A stretch of DNA of 64,000 nt from Natrarchaeobius chitinivorans (GCF_003841505.1 NZ_REGA01000009.1:62001-126000), one strand, 5' to 3'. Shown: positions 48,036-56,595, counted from the first letter of the stretch. Notes: generated by a model not told the origin, from the letters alone. Made by a program: numbers and translations.

Positions 48036-49442
48036 TCAGTTCCGCTCGACGATCGCTCCCGCATCGCCGACGGCGACGGATCGATCGGGACCGAGCGATG
48101 CGGCGAGCAACCCGACGTCGGTCTCGAACCGATCCCAGTCCGTCGAGTCGGCGGTTCGCTCGTACACTGAACCGTCGGCGCTACAGACGGCGATTCGGTC
48201 GCCGGACCGTGTGATCCCCGTCAGGGCGGCCTCGCCGACTCGTTCGGGCGTCCACGTCGTTCCGTCGAAGCGGTGAACGACGCCGTCGTCCGCACACACC
48301 AGCGCGCTTCCGTCGCCGTCCGCAGCGACGTCCTCGAGGGTTCCGTCGGCTCCCCCGAGTCCGATCCGGTCGAAGGACTTTCCGCCGTCGTCGGTTCTGA
48401 ACACGCCGTCGTTGGTGTCACAGCAGAGCCCGGTTGATTCGTCGGCGAGAACGACCCCGCTCAGACTGGAGCCGCCGCCGGGTTTCACCGGCTCGGCCCA
48501 CTCGAGGTCGCCGTCGCGGTAGCGTCCTCGGAGGACCTCACCGGAGCCGTCGATCAGCAGGATCGTCTCGTTCCCCGCCGGCCCGCCGACCGCGACGCCG
48601 AGCCAGTTGTCCGTGAGATCGCGGGGTGCCGTGTAGTCGGCGTGTCGACCCGAGTCGGCCTCGATCCGCCCCAGCGAACCGCTATCGCCGGCGATCCAGA
48701 CCGCGCCACCGTCGTCCGTCGCGTCGACGCCGCGGAGGTCGTTCCCGGACGCGGCCGGCCCGTCCTCGAGGAGAACGTTCCACGACCCCTGTCCACCGCC
48801 GGTAACGACGAATCCGCGCTCACCGACGGCGTATGCGGCATCGGTGTCGGTGACCACGACGTCGGAAAGCGTCGTCTCCGTCGGGGAGTCGACCCGCCCC
48901 CACCGTGGTCGATCGGTCTCCGCACCGCTTTGTTCGATCGTCGTACCGTCTTCGGTCGCGGTGCCGTCGACGCCCGTCTCGAGGCTGTCCCGTTCGTGTT
49001 CGCCCTCGAGGCCATCCCGTTCGTGTTCGCCCTCGAGGCTGTCCCGTTCGTGTTCGCCCTCGAGGCTGTCCCGTTCGTGTTCGCCCTCGAGAGCGTCTCC
49101 GCGATCGTCCGGTTCCGTCGTCGTTCTCGATCGGTTCTCCTCGCGCTTCCGTTCGCTCCGTTCGAGACCTCCCCGCTCGGTTTCCGACTCGGCGACCGAA
49201 CTCCGGCGTTGGACGTCTTCTTCCTCTCCGTCGACGCTGGCTCGACCACCGCTGACGTAGAGGGCGATCGGCGGGAGGACGTACGAACCGATCGCGAGGA
49301 CCGCGAACCAGCGGTCGACGAACGTCAGCGTTCCGAAGGCGGTCAGGCCGGCTGTCGCGACCGCGTGGATCCAGGTCTTCGTGTAGCGACGAAAGAAGGG
49401 AACGAACCCGTCGCCGTCGAATCGGGCGGTTGCAGTTGACAT
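48036..49442 (-). CDS. Membrane-anchored beta-propeller protein with 9-residue repeats
   Basis: A 468-residue protein. Two transmembrane helices near the N-terminus (AVATAGLTAFGTLTFVDRWF, LAIGSYVLPPIALYVS) are followed by a charged linker. The linker contains four copies of a 9-residue unit (LEGEHERDS/G) encoded by 27-bp repeats at 48981-49088. The C-terminal 270 residues form a propeller of the BNR/photosynthesis-system-II-stability type, with blades such as GGAVWIAGDSGSLGRIEADS and DGVFRTDDGGKSFDRIGLGG. The propeller probably faces outside the cell or binds a partner at the membrane. The start ATG is at 49442. Confidence 0.8.
   Translation of the reverse strand: MSTATARFDGDGFVPFFRRYTKTWIHAVATAGLTAFGTLTFVDRWFAVLAIGSYVLPPIALYVSGGRASVDGEEEDVQRRSSVAESETERGGLERSERKREENRSRTTTEPDDRGDALEGEHERDSLEGEHERDSLEGEHERDGLEGEHERDSLETGVDGTATEDGTTIEQSGAETDRPRWGRVDSPTETTLSDVVVTDTDAAYAVGERGFVVTGGGQGSWNVLLEDGPAASGNDLRGVDATDDGGAVWIAGDSGSLGRIEADSGRHADYTAPRDLTDNWLGVAVGGPAGNETILLIDGSGEVLRGRYRDGDLEWAEPVKPGGGSSLSGVVLADESTGLCCDTNDGVFRTDDGGKSFDRIGLGGADGTLEDVAADGDGSALVCADDGVVHRFDGTTWTPERVGEAALTGITRSGDRIAVCSADGSVYERTADSTDWDRFETDVGLLAASLGPDRSVAVGDAGAIVERN
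48981..49088 (-). repeat. Four 27-bp in-frame tandem repeats
   Basis: GAGGCTGTCCCGTTCGTGTT then CGCCCTC is repeated at 48981, 49008, 49035 and 49062, nearly without variation. It encodes LEGEHERDS-type units on the minus strand. The near identity suggests recent expansion. Confidence 0.95.
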
Positions 49443-49615
49443 TCCTGGAGAGCATCGACGATCGCCCGCTCCATCGGAGCCGAGACGCTACGAACGATCG
49501 ATGACGGTCGTATCGGATCGCCGGTCAAAAGCACACTGCAGGCGAACGCACCCACTCGAGTGCGGCGTGCCGTTCGTCGTGGATAGTTCCGTTCGAGAAG
49601 TTCCGAATCTCCCGG

Positions 49616-49981
49616 CTACGGATCGATTCTCCATCGGATACGATTCCGACTCGATCTGCGGACTGTCTCGAGCGAAACCGTGAGGATGCCGTTGTTGAAC
49701 ACGGCCTCGCGATCGTCCGTAAAGCGCCGCCCCCGCGGCGACGCGATGGTTCGATCGTAGACCTCACCGTCGCGGTCGATTCGAATGTGGACGCGGTTCG
49801 AGTCTGCCGCGGCGTCGACGTCTGCGTCCTCCGAAAACGCGTCGACGACTATCTGTAGCCGGCCGACCGACGGGTCGTAGACGACTCGAGTCCGGAAGGG
49901 ATCCGTCTCGGCGAACGTGGAGGGAAACACGAGCCACCGTTTCGACCGACGGCGGAAATCGTTCGCCGTGTATACGTTCAC
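49616..49981 (-). CDS. Hsp20/alpha-crystallin-like protein (divergent)
   Basis: A 121-residue protein. The end (REAVFNNGILTVSLETVRR) matches the alpha-crystallin NGILTV signature and RLQIVVDAFSEDADVDAAAD is a plausible earlier strand. The N-terminal region is basic and longer than usual. The start is a GTG at 49981 and no ATG is available without losing the fold. A 24-bp duplicated segment (ACCGGTCGGCTTCG) lies just upstream. Gas-vesicle-related and DUF7127-type families are alternatives. Confidence 0.5.
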   Translation of the reverse strand: MNVYTANDFRRRSKRWLVFPSTFAETDPFRTRVVYDPSVGRLQIVVDAFSEDADVDAAADSNRVHIRIDRDGEVYDRTIASPRGRRFTDDREAVFNNGILTVSLETVRRSSRNRIRWRIDP

Positions 49982-50146
49982 GTTTGAGAACCGGTCGGCT
50001 TCGAGGTTGAAGACCGGTCGGCTTCGCGGTGGGAAATACCCCCCGGGGGTCCGGACGGATCGCTGTAAGACTCGAAGCGCAGAGACTCGAGGGCCTTCGG
50101 CTCCCGGAGGGCGGAGTCGTCCCGAGACGACGCCGTCGGCGGTCGA

Positions 50147-51277
50147 TCAGTCGAACCGATCCAGCGAGAACATCTCGATGTCGTGGTCGGTTTCCCCCTC
50201 GAGTGTGAGATCCGCCAGGATCTCGCCGACGACGCTTGCGAATTTGAACCCGTGTCCCGAAAACCCCGCGGCGACGGCGACCTGTGGATAGTCGGGGAGC
50301 GTATCGAGGACGAAGTGATCGTCGGGCGTATTCGTAAACAGGCAGGTCTCGAGACGCATCGTCGGTCCGGCGGCGTTCGGGAAGTACTCCTCTACGAACT
50401 CGCGGAGGAGCCGTTCGTCCGCTTGAGTCGGCTCTCGCTCGAAGGCGTCGGGATCGACGGTTTCCGCGCGGTGGTTGTAGCGGCCGACCTTGAACCCCGG
50501 AACGCCGTAGACGGGAGCGCCGTAAAACCGCCCCTCGGGTGCCTGAAGAGTCCAGACGGGAAACCGGTCCGGGCTGAACACTTCCGGATCGCCGGGCTGG
50601 AAGTGGCCGAGAACCTGGCGTTCCGGAACTGCGATCCCCTCGAGCGCATCGACGAACTGGGTCGCCCACGCGCCCGCGGTGATCACGAGTCGATCCGCTT
50701 CGTACGCGCCGTGATCGGTTTCGACGCGAACGCCGCCGTCGGTCCCGCGCCAGTCGACGACTCGCTCGCGGGCGCGAATCGTCGCTCCAGCGCGGTGTGC
50801 GCGCTCGACGTTTGCGACGGTACACTCCTCGGGGCGGAGGAACCCCCCTTCGGGCTGGAAGAGCGCCGCGTAGTCGTCGGGTAGCTCGTATCCGGGATGG
50901 CGCTGAGCCAGTTCCTCGCTCGAGAGCAGTTCGTACTCGAGGCCGTGTTCCTCGCAGGCGCGTTCAGCCGCCTCGAGTAGCGGATCGTCTCGAGGCGCGG
51001 CGTCGATCGATCCCGTTCGATAGAAGAGCTGGCGGTCGTAATCGGATTCGAGATCGTGCCAGAGTTCTTCGGCCCGGCGAGCCAGCGGAACGTAAGCCGG
51101 GTGTTCGTAGTACGCAAGCCGGAAGAGTCGGGTGAGGCCGTGAGAGGAGCCATAGGTGTGAGGGACGTCGTAGCGCTCGAGTCCGAGGACGTCGACGTCA
51201 CGGTCGGCGAGTTGGGCAACCGTCGCGCTTCCCATACCGCCGACGCCGAGGACGATCACGTCGTACCGTTCGGTCAT
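50147..51277 (-). CDS. Monomeric sarcosine oxidase/N-methyltryptophan oxidase-like flavoenzyme
   Basis: A 376-residue DAO-family flavoprotein. The FAD-binding Rossmann motif is VIVLGVGGMGSATVAQLADR. The Cys in METRLETCLFTNTPDDHFVL-like LETCLFTNTPDDHFVLDTLP matches the residue that covalently binds FAD in sarcosine oxidase. The C-terminal FSGHGFKFASVVGEILADL is typical of the family. It should oxidise a secondary amine such as sarcosine or N-methyl amino acids, giving H2O2. The ATG at 51277 is clear. Confidence 0.9.
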   Translation of the reverse strand: MTERYDVIVLGVGGMGSATVAQLADRDVDVLGLERYDVPHTYGSSHGLTRLFRLAYYEHPAYVPLARRAEELWHDLESDYDRQLFYRTGSIDAAPRDDPLLEAAERACEEHGLEYELLSSEELAQRHPGYELPDDYAALFQPEGGFLRPEECTVANVERAHRAGATIRARERVVDWRGTDGGVRVETDHGAYEADRLVITAGAWATQFVDALEGIAVPERQVLGHFQPGDPEVFSPDRFPVWTLQAPEGRFYGAPVYGVPGFKVGRYNHRAETVDPDAFEREPTQADERLLREFVEEYFPNAAGPTMRLETCLFTNTPDDHFVLDTLPDYPQVAVAAGFSGHGFKFASVVGEILADLTLEGETDHDIEMFSLDRFD

Positions 51278-51416
51278 GCGGTGGGCTACGGCCGGCCCCT
51301 CGAAAACCCTTGCTCACTCGGCTCGACCGAGTCGGATCGTCGAACGGTGTGGGAGCCGATGGATACCGGTGGGGTTGGCTCTGGACTCTCTCTTGGCCGG
51401 CCCTCGTCGACTCGCG

Positions 51417-51845
51417 TTACGAGTCGGTAACGTTCCACCGATCGGAGTACGCCGTCCCGCAGCGACACTTGGCGTAGGCGTGAATCACGTCGCCCTCGGC
51501 GTAGATCCCGCCGACGCCTTCGTTTTCCTCCTCAGCGAAGGCGAAGATGAACTGTGGCTCGTGGTCGTCGCCGTCCGACGCGTCCGGACAGCTCCCACCC
51601 GCGAGGTCTGGATCGACGATTCCCTCGAGGCTCATCGCCGACTTGGCGAACTCCATCGCGCCGGTCCCGGTCGCCGCCTCGAACGCACTCCGGCCCCGGT
51701 CGCCGTCGACGACGATCAGTACGCCGCCGTCGACGGGATTGCCGAATCGTTCCAGTCGCTCGTCGGAGACGTACGAGTCGGCAAGAAAGAGCGCGACGTC
51801 GTCGGGTCGTTCGCCAGCCAGAAACGCTTCGCGCGGTGTACTCAT
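51417..51845 (-). CDS. Haloarchaeal DUF5807-like protein
   Basis: A 142-residue soluble protein. Characteristic segments are SDERLERFGNPVDGGVLIVV, GDRGRSAFEAATGTGAMEFA and the C-terminal AYAKCRCGTAYSDRW. The CxC pair may bind a metal together with the Cys in GGSCPDAS. It belongs to a small conserved haloarchaeal family. The start ATG at 51845 is preferred over an upstream frame start. It lies next to the flavoenzyme gene on the same strand, 139 bp upstream. Confidence 0.72.
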   Translation of the reverse strand: MSTPREAFLAGERPDDVALFLADSYVSDERLERFGNPVDGGVLIVVDGDRGRSAFEAATGTGAMEFAKSAMSLEGIVDPDLAGGSCPDASDGDDHEPQFIFAFAEEENEGVGGIYAEGDVIHAYAKCRCGTAYSDRWNVTDS

Positions 51846-52009
51846 ATCCGCTGTTCCCTCACGAGGGGGAAAAGGGCGTCGGTCGCCCGCCCGATTCGGC
51901 CGTCGGAGTCCGTGGTTCGGCGATATCGTCGACACTCGAACCGATCGTCTTTCACGACCGGGCGTACCCTTCCCCGATTACCGTCGCCGTCGTCGCCTGC
52001 TGTTCGGCC

Positions 52010-52319
52010 AGAACAGTTATAATATACCACGAACATTCGGTAAAAGATTAAAATAGGGGTTCACACCGGAAAGGAAGTGGAATATTTGGAGGTCAGACAA
52101 TATTTTCTGGGCGAACAACCTATGTGGTGTTGGTTTTAGTTATTGTATTGTATCATATCTATTGATTTATCACAAATCGGTTCGGTTGGTTCCCTGTCGT
52201 TTAATAGCCGGTGGTTCCAGAAACTCAGTAGTCGTGGTGGGGTTGCTCGCACAGTTGTCTATCGTATACCCGATACGTGTGGTCGAGACCCACCGACGAA
52301 CCCCCAGCAGTGATCGCCA
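52010..52319. other. A+T-rich intergenic stretch
   Basis: About 300 bp with unusually high A+T for this genome, including TTGTATTGTATCATATCTAT near 52143. It precedes the regulator gene at 52320 and is likely a promoter or foreign-derived region. I see no gene. Confidence 0.5.
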
Positions 52320-52811
52320 ATGCGTGAGGATGTAACTAATACCGAATCCGTCCTCGAGAACTTCTCGAGGACGAGTACGAACGGAACGTCGGAATCGAAC
52401 GCACCCGATGCGTCGGAGGGCTCGACGGATGCAGTCGAGCGTGAACTCGGCGAACTGATGTCTCAGGTCGACGGCGCACTCCCAACCGACGAGGTGGAGT
52501 TCGACGAGGACATCGTCAAAGAGAACGTCGACGAGATCCTCCTGATGCTCATCGCATTACGTGACGGAACACACGGCGAACAGCTCATTTCGGATCTGTC
52601 CAGCTTTTTCGGGACGCAGTTGAGTCCGGGGACGATATACCCGTCTTTGCACGAACTGAACGAAGACGAGGTGCTCTCGATGCACGCCAGGGTTCGGACG
52701 AAAGAGTATTCGATCGCGAACGAGGACTACGCTCGGTCGACCATCGAGGACGCGATGGTTCAACACCTCGCGTTCGGCCTCTTGCTGTACGCGTTCCTGT
52801 CCCAGCACTGA
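52320..52811 (+). CDS. PadR-like winged-helix regulator
   Basis: A 163-residue regulator. An acidic 70-residue N-terminus precedes the wHTH: ENVDEILLMLIALRDGTHGE, LISDLSSFFGTQLSPGTIYP, SLHELNEDEVLSMHARVRTK, a PadR-type arrangement (SPGTIYPSLH). The C-terminal helix VQHLAFGLLLYAFLSQH is hydrophobic and may serve dimerisation. The upstream region is A+T-rich. The start ATG is at 52320. The target genes are unknown. Confidence 0.8.
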   Translation: MREDVTNTESVLENFSRTSTNGTSESNAPDASEGSTDAVERELGELMSQVDGALPTDEVEFDEDIVKENVDEILLMLIALRDGTHGEQLISDLSSFFGTQLSPGTIYPSLHELNEDEVLSMHARVRTKEYSIANEDYARSTIEDAMVQHLAFGLLLYAFLSQH

Positions 52812-52828
52812 TCCGGCGGGGCGGTCGC

Positions 52829-53072
52829 CTAATACAGTGACGACTGGAACTAGTTACATACCCATCGCACAGTTCACGGGTCGTTCCTCCCCGTTCGCTG
52901 TTCCGCGGTTCTCGCTCGTTTCACTCGCTCACGGGTCACTTCGTTCCCCGTTCGCCGTTGCGCGGTTCTCGCTCGTTCCACTCGCTCCGAACCGCGTACG
53001 CTCCGAACCGCGTACGCTCCGAACCGCGCTCCTCGAGCGATCAGGTGTGCAGTGATTTCCAGTAGCTTCTAA
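52829..53072. mobile_element. Degenerate, expanded family A element (copy 4)
   Basis: The left end CTAATACAGTGACGACTGGA and the right end GGTGTGCAGTGATTTCCAGT match the two ends of family A. The interior is expanded to about 244 bp overall by tandem repeats: a unit of about 54 bp around CGCGGTTCTCGCTCGTT occurs twice and CGAACCGCGTACGCTC three times. It is the only enlarged copy. Confidence 0.6.
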
Positions 53073-53162
53073 ACGTACTACCGTCGACGACCCGGAGGAT
53101 TGGCGGATCGCGCTCACACGACACCGACGGACACCAGACCGTCTGACCAACGGGACTCGTTC

Positions 53163-53600
53163 TTACGTTTCCTCGAGGCGCTTTGCGATGGCGCTCAGAC
53201 TCTCGTTTGGCGGTTCGACGGCGTCGTAGTAGGCCGTCGTTCCCGGCTCGCGGAGGCCGTAGAGGTAGTCGGGTTCGACGACGTCGATCAGGATCGAGCC
53301 GCCCGCTCGGACCTCGTGTTCGTCGGTCCATTCGGCGAGCCGATCGGTCTGGCCGCCGGGGTCTCGCGCCGCCTCCGGCGTCTCGTAAACGCCAGGGACA
53401 GAGAGGTCGTCGCCGGTCAGCGCTCGGTCGATCCGTGCGAACAGCGTCTCACGGTCGGCGACGATCCGGACGACGTCGTCGATCGGAAACGCATCACGGT
53501 CGTCCGCTGGAACGTCGAGGCGTACGCCACCTGCCGTCTCGGTACACGTGGCACGAACCGTCCGTATCGAGGGGTGGTCACTCGAAATACGATCTGTCAT
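53163..53600 (-). CDS. Haloarchaeal protein of unknown function (DUF7112-like)
   Basis: A 145-residue acidic soluble protein. Segments such as TVRATCTETAGGVRLDVPAD, FPIDDVVRIVADRETLFARI and LYGLREPGTTAYYDAVEPPN suggest a small alpha/beta fold. It is not linked to a known pathway. The start ATG at 53600 lies 27 bp downstream of the rps6e stop on the same strand, so it probably follows rps6e in an operon. Confidence 0.7.
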   Translation of the reverse strand: MTDRISSDHPSIRTVRATCTETAGGVRLDVPADDRDAFPIDDVVRIVADRETLFARIDRALTGDDLSVPGVYETPEAARDPGGQTDRLAEWTDEHEVRAGGSILIDVVEPDYLYGLREPGTTAYYDAVEPPNESLSAIAKRLEET

Positions 53601-53627
53601 ACGGGGATGTCAGGGATGAGATCGATC

Positions 53628-54017
53628 TTACTCGTCGCCGCCGATCAGTTCGTCGACGTCGGTGCTTCCGCGGTCGACGATCGATGCGTTGATCTGTGCG
53701 ACTGCGTCGGAAATTTCGCCTCCACGGACCGTGATCCGTCGTCGCTCGCCGTCACGAGACGGGTGATATCCAGTCTGGCGTCCTTCCATCAGGACTTCCG
53801 TCAGGTTCGGTCCCGTCACGTCCCCGCTGAGCGGTCGACCGGCGTCGTCCGATCCGCCGGTAATCTCGAGGGTGTAGCCGTCGAGACCGACTGCACCGCC
53901 ATCGACCTCTTCGCCGATCGATCGTCCCATGAATCGATTCGCGTCCTGTTCTTCCGCCTCGAGCTGGTAGGACGACCCGGTATCCGGGTCGCCGACGACG
54001 ACAGTGAAACTTGCCAT
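53628..54017 (-). CDS. rps6e: 30S ribosomal protein S6e
   Basis: A 129-residue archaeal S6e, a small-subunit ribosomal protein: [60 protein letters not shown]. The phosphorylated C-terminal tail of the eukaryotic protein is absent, as usual in archaea. The ATG at 54017 is used. The gene precedes the DUF7112-like gene on the same strand. Confidence 0.95.
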   Translation of the reverse strand: MASFTVVVGDPDTGSSYQLEAEEQDANRFMGRSIGEEVDGGAVGLDGYTLEITGGSDDAGRPLSGDVTGPNLTEVLMEGRQTGYHPSRDGERRRITVRGGEISDAVAQINASIVDRGSTDVDELIGGDE

Positions 54018-54152
54018 GTCCGACGGAAGACGGCCGTCGCTCAAAAGAACATCGTTTCAACCCGACCGTGTGCGCGATGGATGGGACCCAGCCGCTACCC
54101 CGGAAAGCTTCGCCGAACCGGCGTCCTCTCCCCTTTTTGTGTTTCCCCCTCT

Positions 54153-54250
54153 GTCGGCCAATGACCTCCTCTCCTACTGTCGGCCAATAACCCCCTCCCT
54201 TTCTCGTCGGCCAATGACCTCCGCTTCCCCGGCCAACAACTTCCTCTCTG
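54153..54250 (+). repeat. Four degenerate GTCGGCCAAT repeats at a gene start
   Basis: GTCGGCCAATGACCTCC-type units recur four times at spacings of about 24-30 bases from 54153 to about 54250. The third unit contains the ATG (54214) chosen for the downstream gene. The fourth is degenerate. Confidence 0.7.
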
Positions 54251-54615
54251 AGATCGCCTGCGGTAGCTGTCCGCGTCTCGTTTGCGACTTCGTGTTCGAT
54301 GGAACAGTCAAGTGGATTCCCTTCCTACGACCGACTGTGTTCATCGATCCCGAGCGCCTCGAGAGGCGCTTGCGCGAGGAGTTCGCCGGAACCGACGGCG
54401 AGTCCCGGGTCGTCGTCCGTCAGGCTGTCGATCTCGCCGACTCGGGTGCGTATGCGGACGACGTCGGTGTCCCGCTGACGACCGAAGTCGTTCTCGAGGA
54501 ACTGTCGGATGCGCCCGACGGAACGCCGGCAGAGCGATGGAACTGGTGGATCGGCTCGCTCGAGATCGCCTACGGCGAGTACGACCAGTTCGGTATCCGA
54601 CAGTACCGCAAGTGA
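54214..54615 (+). CDS. Small haloarchaeal protein of unknown function
   Basis: A 133-residue protein with CGSCPRLVCDFVFDGTVKWI near the N-terminus (three Cys close together) and a C-terminal WNWWIGSLEIAYGEYDQFGI. The repeat array covers the region around the start. If the ATG at 54214 is right, its first codons are themselves a repeat unit. An earlier start in the same frame would give a Pro/Ser-rich leader. The function is unknown. Confidence 0.6.
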   Translation: MTSASPANNFLSEIACGSCPRLVCDFVFDGTVKWIPFLRPTVFIDPERLERRLREEFAGTDGESRVVVRQAVDLADSGAYADDVGVPLTTEVVLEELSDAPDGTPAERWNWWIGSLEIAYGEYDQFGIRQYRK

Positions 54616-54649
54616 CAGCGTGTGGAAACGAAACCTCTTTTATGCGTTC

Positions 54650-54665
54650 CTGACCAATGGGTCAG
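54650..54665. promoter_or_regulatory. Candidate TetR operator overlapping the start codon
   Basis: CTGACCAATGGGTCAG is a perfect 6-bp inverted repeat around AATG. The ATG of the TetR gene (54657-54659) sits in its centre. A TATA-like TTTTAT lies about 20 bases upstream. A repressor bound here would block a leaderless transcript. The link to autoregulation is inferred. Confidence 0.5.
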
Positions 54666-55346
54666 CTAGTGACCGATCCGGACGTTCGCAACGAGATCAT
54701 GACTGCGACATACGAGGCGCTGTGCGAGCACGGCTACACCGATCTCACGGCACAGGACATCGCCGACAGGACTGACAAGAGCAAGTCCCTCCTGTTCTAT
54801 CACTACGACTCGAAAGAGGACCTCGTCGTCGACTTTCTCGAGTACCTGCTCGAGGTGATCGACGACCGGGTCGCGGAGATCGACTCCCTCGAGCCCGCCG
54901 AACGGCTCTCGGTGTTCGTCGACTGGTTTCTCTACGGATCGGAGGGCAGCGACCAGCAGTCGTTTCACACGGCGATGCTCGAACTCCGAACGCAGGCACC
55001 CTACAACGATCGCTACCGCGAGCAACTCCGCCGAAGCGACGATCGCCTACGGGCGGCACTCGAAGGAATTCTCGAGGACGGGATCGACGCCGGCCAATTC
55101 GTCGATCACGACCCCGAACGGACGGCAGCCTTGCTGATCGCCGCGATCGACGGGGCCCGGATCCGACAGCTCACCCTCGAACGGGACGAGTACCTCGCCG
55201 AAGTACGCACGGCGCTCGTCGCCAGGATCTTCGACGAACTCCTCGCCGATGACGTCGAGTTCTCGGCTGAGCGTCCGTCGACGTCCGCATCGAAACCCGA
55301 TCGAACCCCGGACGGCGATCGGTTCGAATCGGACCGAGAGACGTAG
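54657..55346 (+). CDS. TetR/AcrR-family transcriptional regulator
   Basis: A 229-residue repressor. The N-terminal HTH is typical: NEIMTATYEALCEHGYTDLT, AQDIADRTDKSKSLLFYHYD, SKEDLVVDFLEYLLEVIDDR. The C-terminal ligand-binding domain is helical, ending in a disordered Ser/Asp/Arg tail. It is the sort of regulator that controls efflux pumps in haloarchaea, but no transporter lies close by. A palindrome over its own start codon suggests autoregulation. Confidence 0.9.
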   Translation: MGQLVTDPDVRNEIMTATYEALCEHGYTDLTAQDIADRTDKSKSLLFYHYDSKEDLVVDFLEYLLEVIDDRVAEIDSLEPAERLSVFVDWFLYGSEGSDQQSFHTAMLELRTQAPYNDRYREQLRRSDDRLRAALEGILEDGIDAGQFVDHDPERTAALLIAAIDGARIRQLTLERDEYLAEVRTALVARIFDELLADDVEFSAERPSTSASKPDRTPDGDRFESDRET

Positions 55347-55367
55347 TTCCGCCGTTGGCCCACTACT

Positions 55368-56258
55368 ATGAGCGAACACACCTCCACGCACGACGACACC
55401 GCCTCCACAGATACCCCGTTGCAGGGGCTTTCCCCCTCTGTTCGGTCGATCGTCTCGCATTCGCTTCCTGCCCGCGATCGCTCCCTGGCCGCCGCCCTCT
55501 GTACGATCGCCGGTGAAGCCGCAAGCGCCAGCGACGAGCGTACCGGAGGACGGCCTGCTCAGTCCCTCGAGCCGGTGACGAAGGCCGCGGTGACCTTCGA
55601 GGGGTACGCTCGAATCCGACTCGATCTGCTGGCGACCGATCGGTACGACCGGGAAAACGCTCGAGACGCTGCCGTACTGGCCAGCGATTACCTCCACGCC
55701 GCCGCGTACACGATGGCCGCCGAGACCGCCGTTCCCGACCGCCGTTCTCTCGAGCTCTACCGAATTCTTACCGAGGGATCGACGACGCTCGCGGCGCTGT
55801 TTTTCGAGCGCGTTCCAGAGAGTTCCGCCTCGAGCCCGGACGTCTCCGCACACCCGGACGTTGTCCTGGCCGAAACGGCGAGTGCGCTCGGCGCGACGGC
55901 TGTCGGCGCGACGACGGAGACGCGGGCGGCGATCGAACGCTACGCTCGTGGGCTGACCGCAGCACTGATCGCCCATCCCGATCGGACCGACGAACCCCAC
56001 CGAACGGCGATCGGAGCGCTCTCCGGAACTGCCGAACGACCCGAAACCGACGAAGTCGGTCCCGAAACGTCTCAGTTCGTCCGTTTCGGCGACGATCGAC
56101 CGTCGACGGTCGAGCGACACCTCGAGCGCGCCCGTGACGCGATCGAAACCCTCCGGCGGACGCAACTCGACACCCGGTCGGACGCCGAATCGATGTTCGC
56201 CCGCCTTGAAGGGGCAACACGGATTCCGTTCGACGACGTACTCGAGAACGATGGCTGA
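55368..56258 (+). CDS. Degenerate polyprenyl synthase-like protein (DUF7114-like)
   Basis: A 296-residue helical protein. The segment LEPVTKAAVTFEGYARIRLD and then VLASDYLHAAAYTMAAETAV recall the all-alpha isoprenyl diphosphate synthase fold (the GDYL-like helix), but neither DDxxD metal-binding motif is present, so catalysis is unlikely. It starts at ATG 55368, 22 bp after the TetR gene. Its TGA overlaps the ATG of the next gene by 8 bases, so an operon with it is likely. The relationship to polyprenyl synthases is a weak inference. Confidence 0.6.
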   Translation: MSEHTSTHDDTASTDTPLQGLSPSVRSIVSHSLPARDRSLAAALCTIAGEAASASDERTGGRPAQSLEPVTKAAVTFEGYARIRLDLLATDRYDRENARDAAVLASDYLHAAAYTMAAETAVPDRRSLELYRILTEGSTTLAALFFERVPESSASSPDVSAHPDVVLAETASALGATAVGATTETRAAIERYARGLTAALIAHPDRTDEPHRTAIGALSGTAERPETDEVGPETSQFVRFGDDRPSTVERHLERARDAIETLRRTQLDTRSDAESMFARLEGATRIPFDDVLENDG

Positions 56259-56595
56259 ACTCACACGTCCGGTCTAGCTGGCGTACCCGTTGACGGCGCT
56301 CGCGGCCGGACTCGGCCACTGCTATCTCGGCCAGTGGAAACGCGGGGTGATCTGGTTCGGTCTCTACGTTCTCGCGCTCGCGTTCCTGAGCGCGCGCTCT
56401 CTCTCCGGCGCGTTCGAACCCGGCGAGCCGTTCGTGATCACGGCCTTGCAGTTCGAGTCGGTCAGCTATGTCGATGTCGCGGTTCCGTTCGCCGTCGTCC
56501 TCGTCTGTCTGCTCGACGTCTATCTCATCAGTCTGACCGCTCGAGCCGAACCGATGGCCACAACCCCGGACGAGCCACGCTCGAACGGGTCGTAG
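56251..56595 (+). pseudogene. Small membrane protein gene with an in-frame TAG after codon 8
   Basis: The ATG at 56251 overlaps the upstream stop (ATGGCTGA) and encodes MAELTRPV, then TAG at 56275-56277, then in the same frame LAYPLTALAAGLGHCYLGQW continues to TAG at 56593-56595 as a membrane protein with GLGHCYLGQWKRGVIWFGLY and two or three hydrophobic helices. A single G-to-A change in a Trp codon (TGG to TAG) would explain the break. A TTG at 56290 could give a shortened product. The family resembles small haloarchaeal membrane proteins with a GLG-x-LG motif. Confidence 0.7.

Noticed and set aside
25313-49088. Tandem repeats (23-bp and 27-bp) as possible CRISPR arrays
   Set aside because: The units are contiguous, with no spacers, and no cas gene is present in the window.
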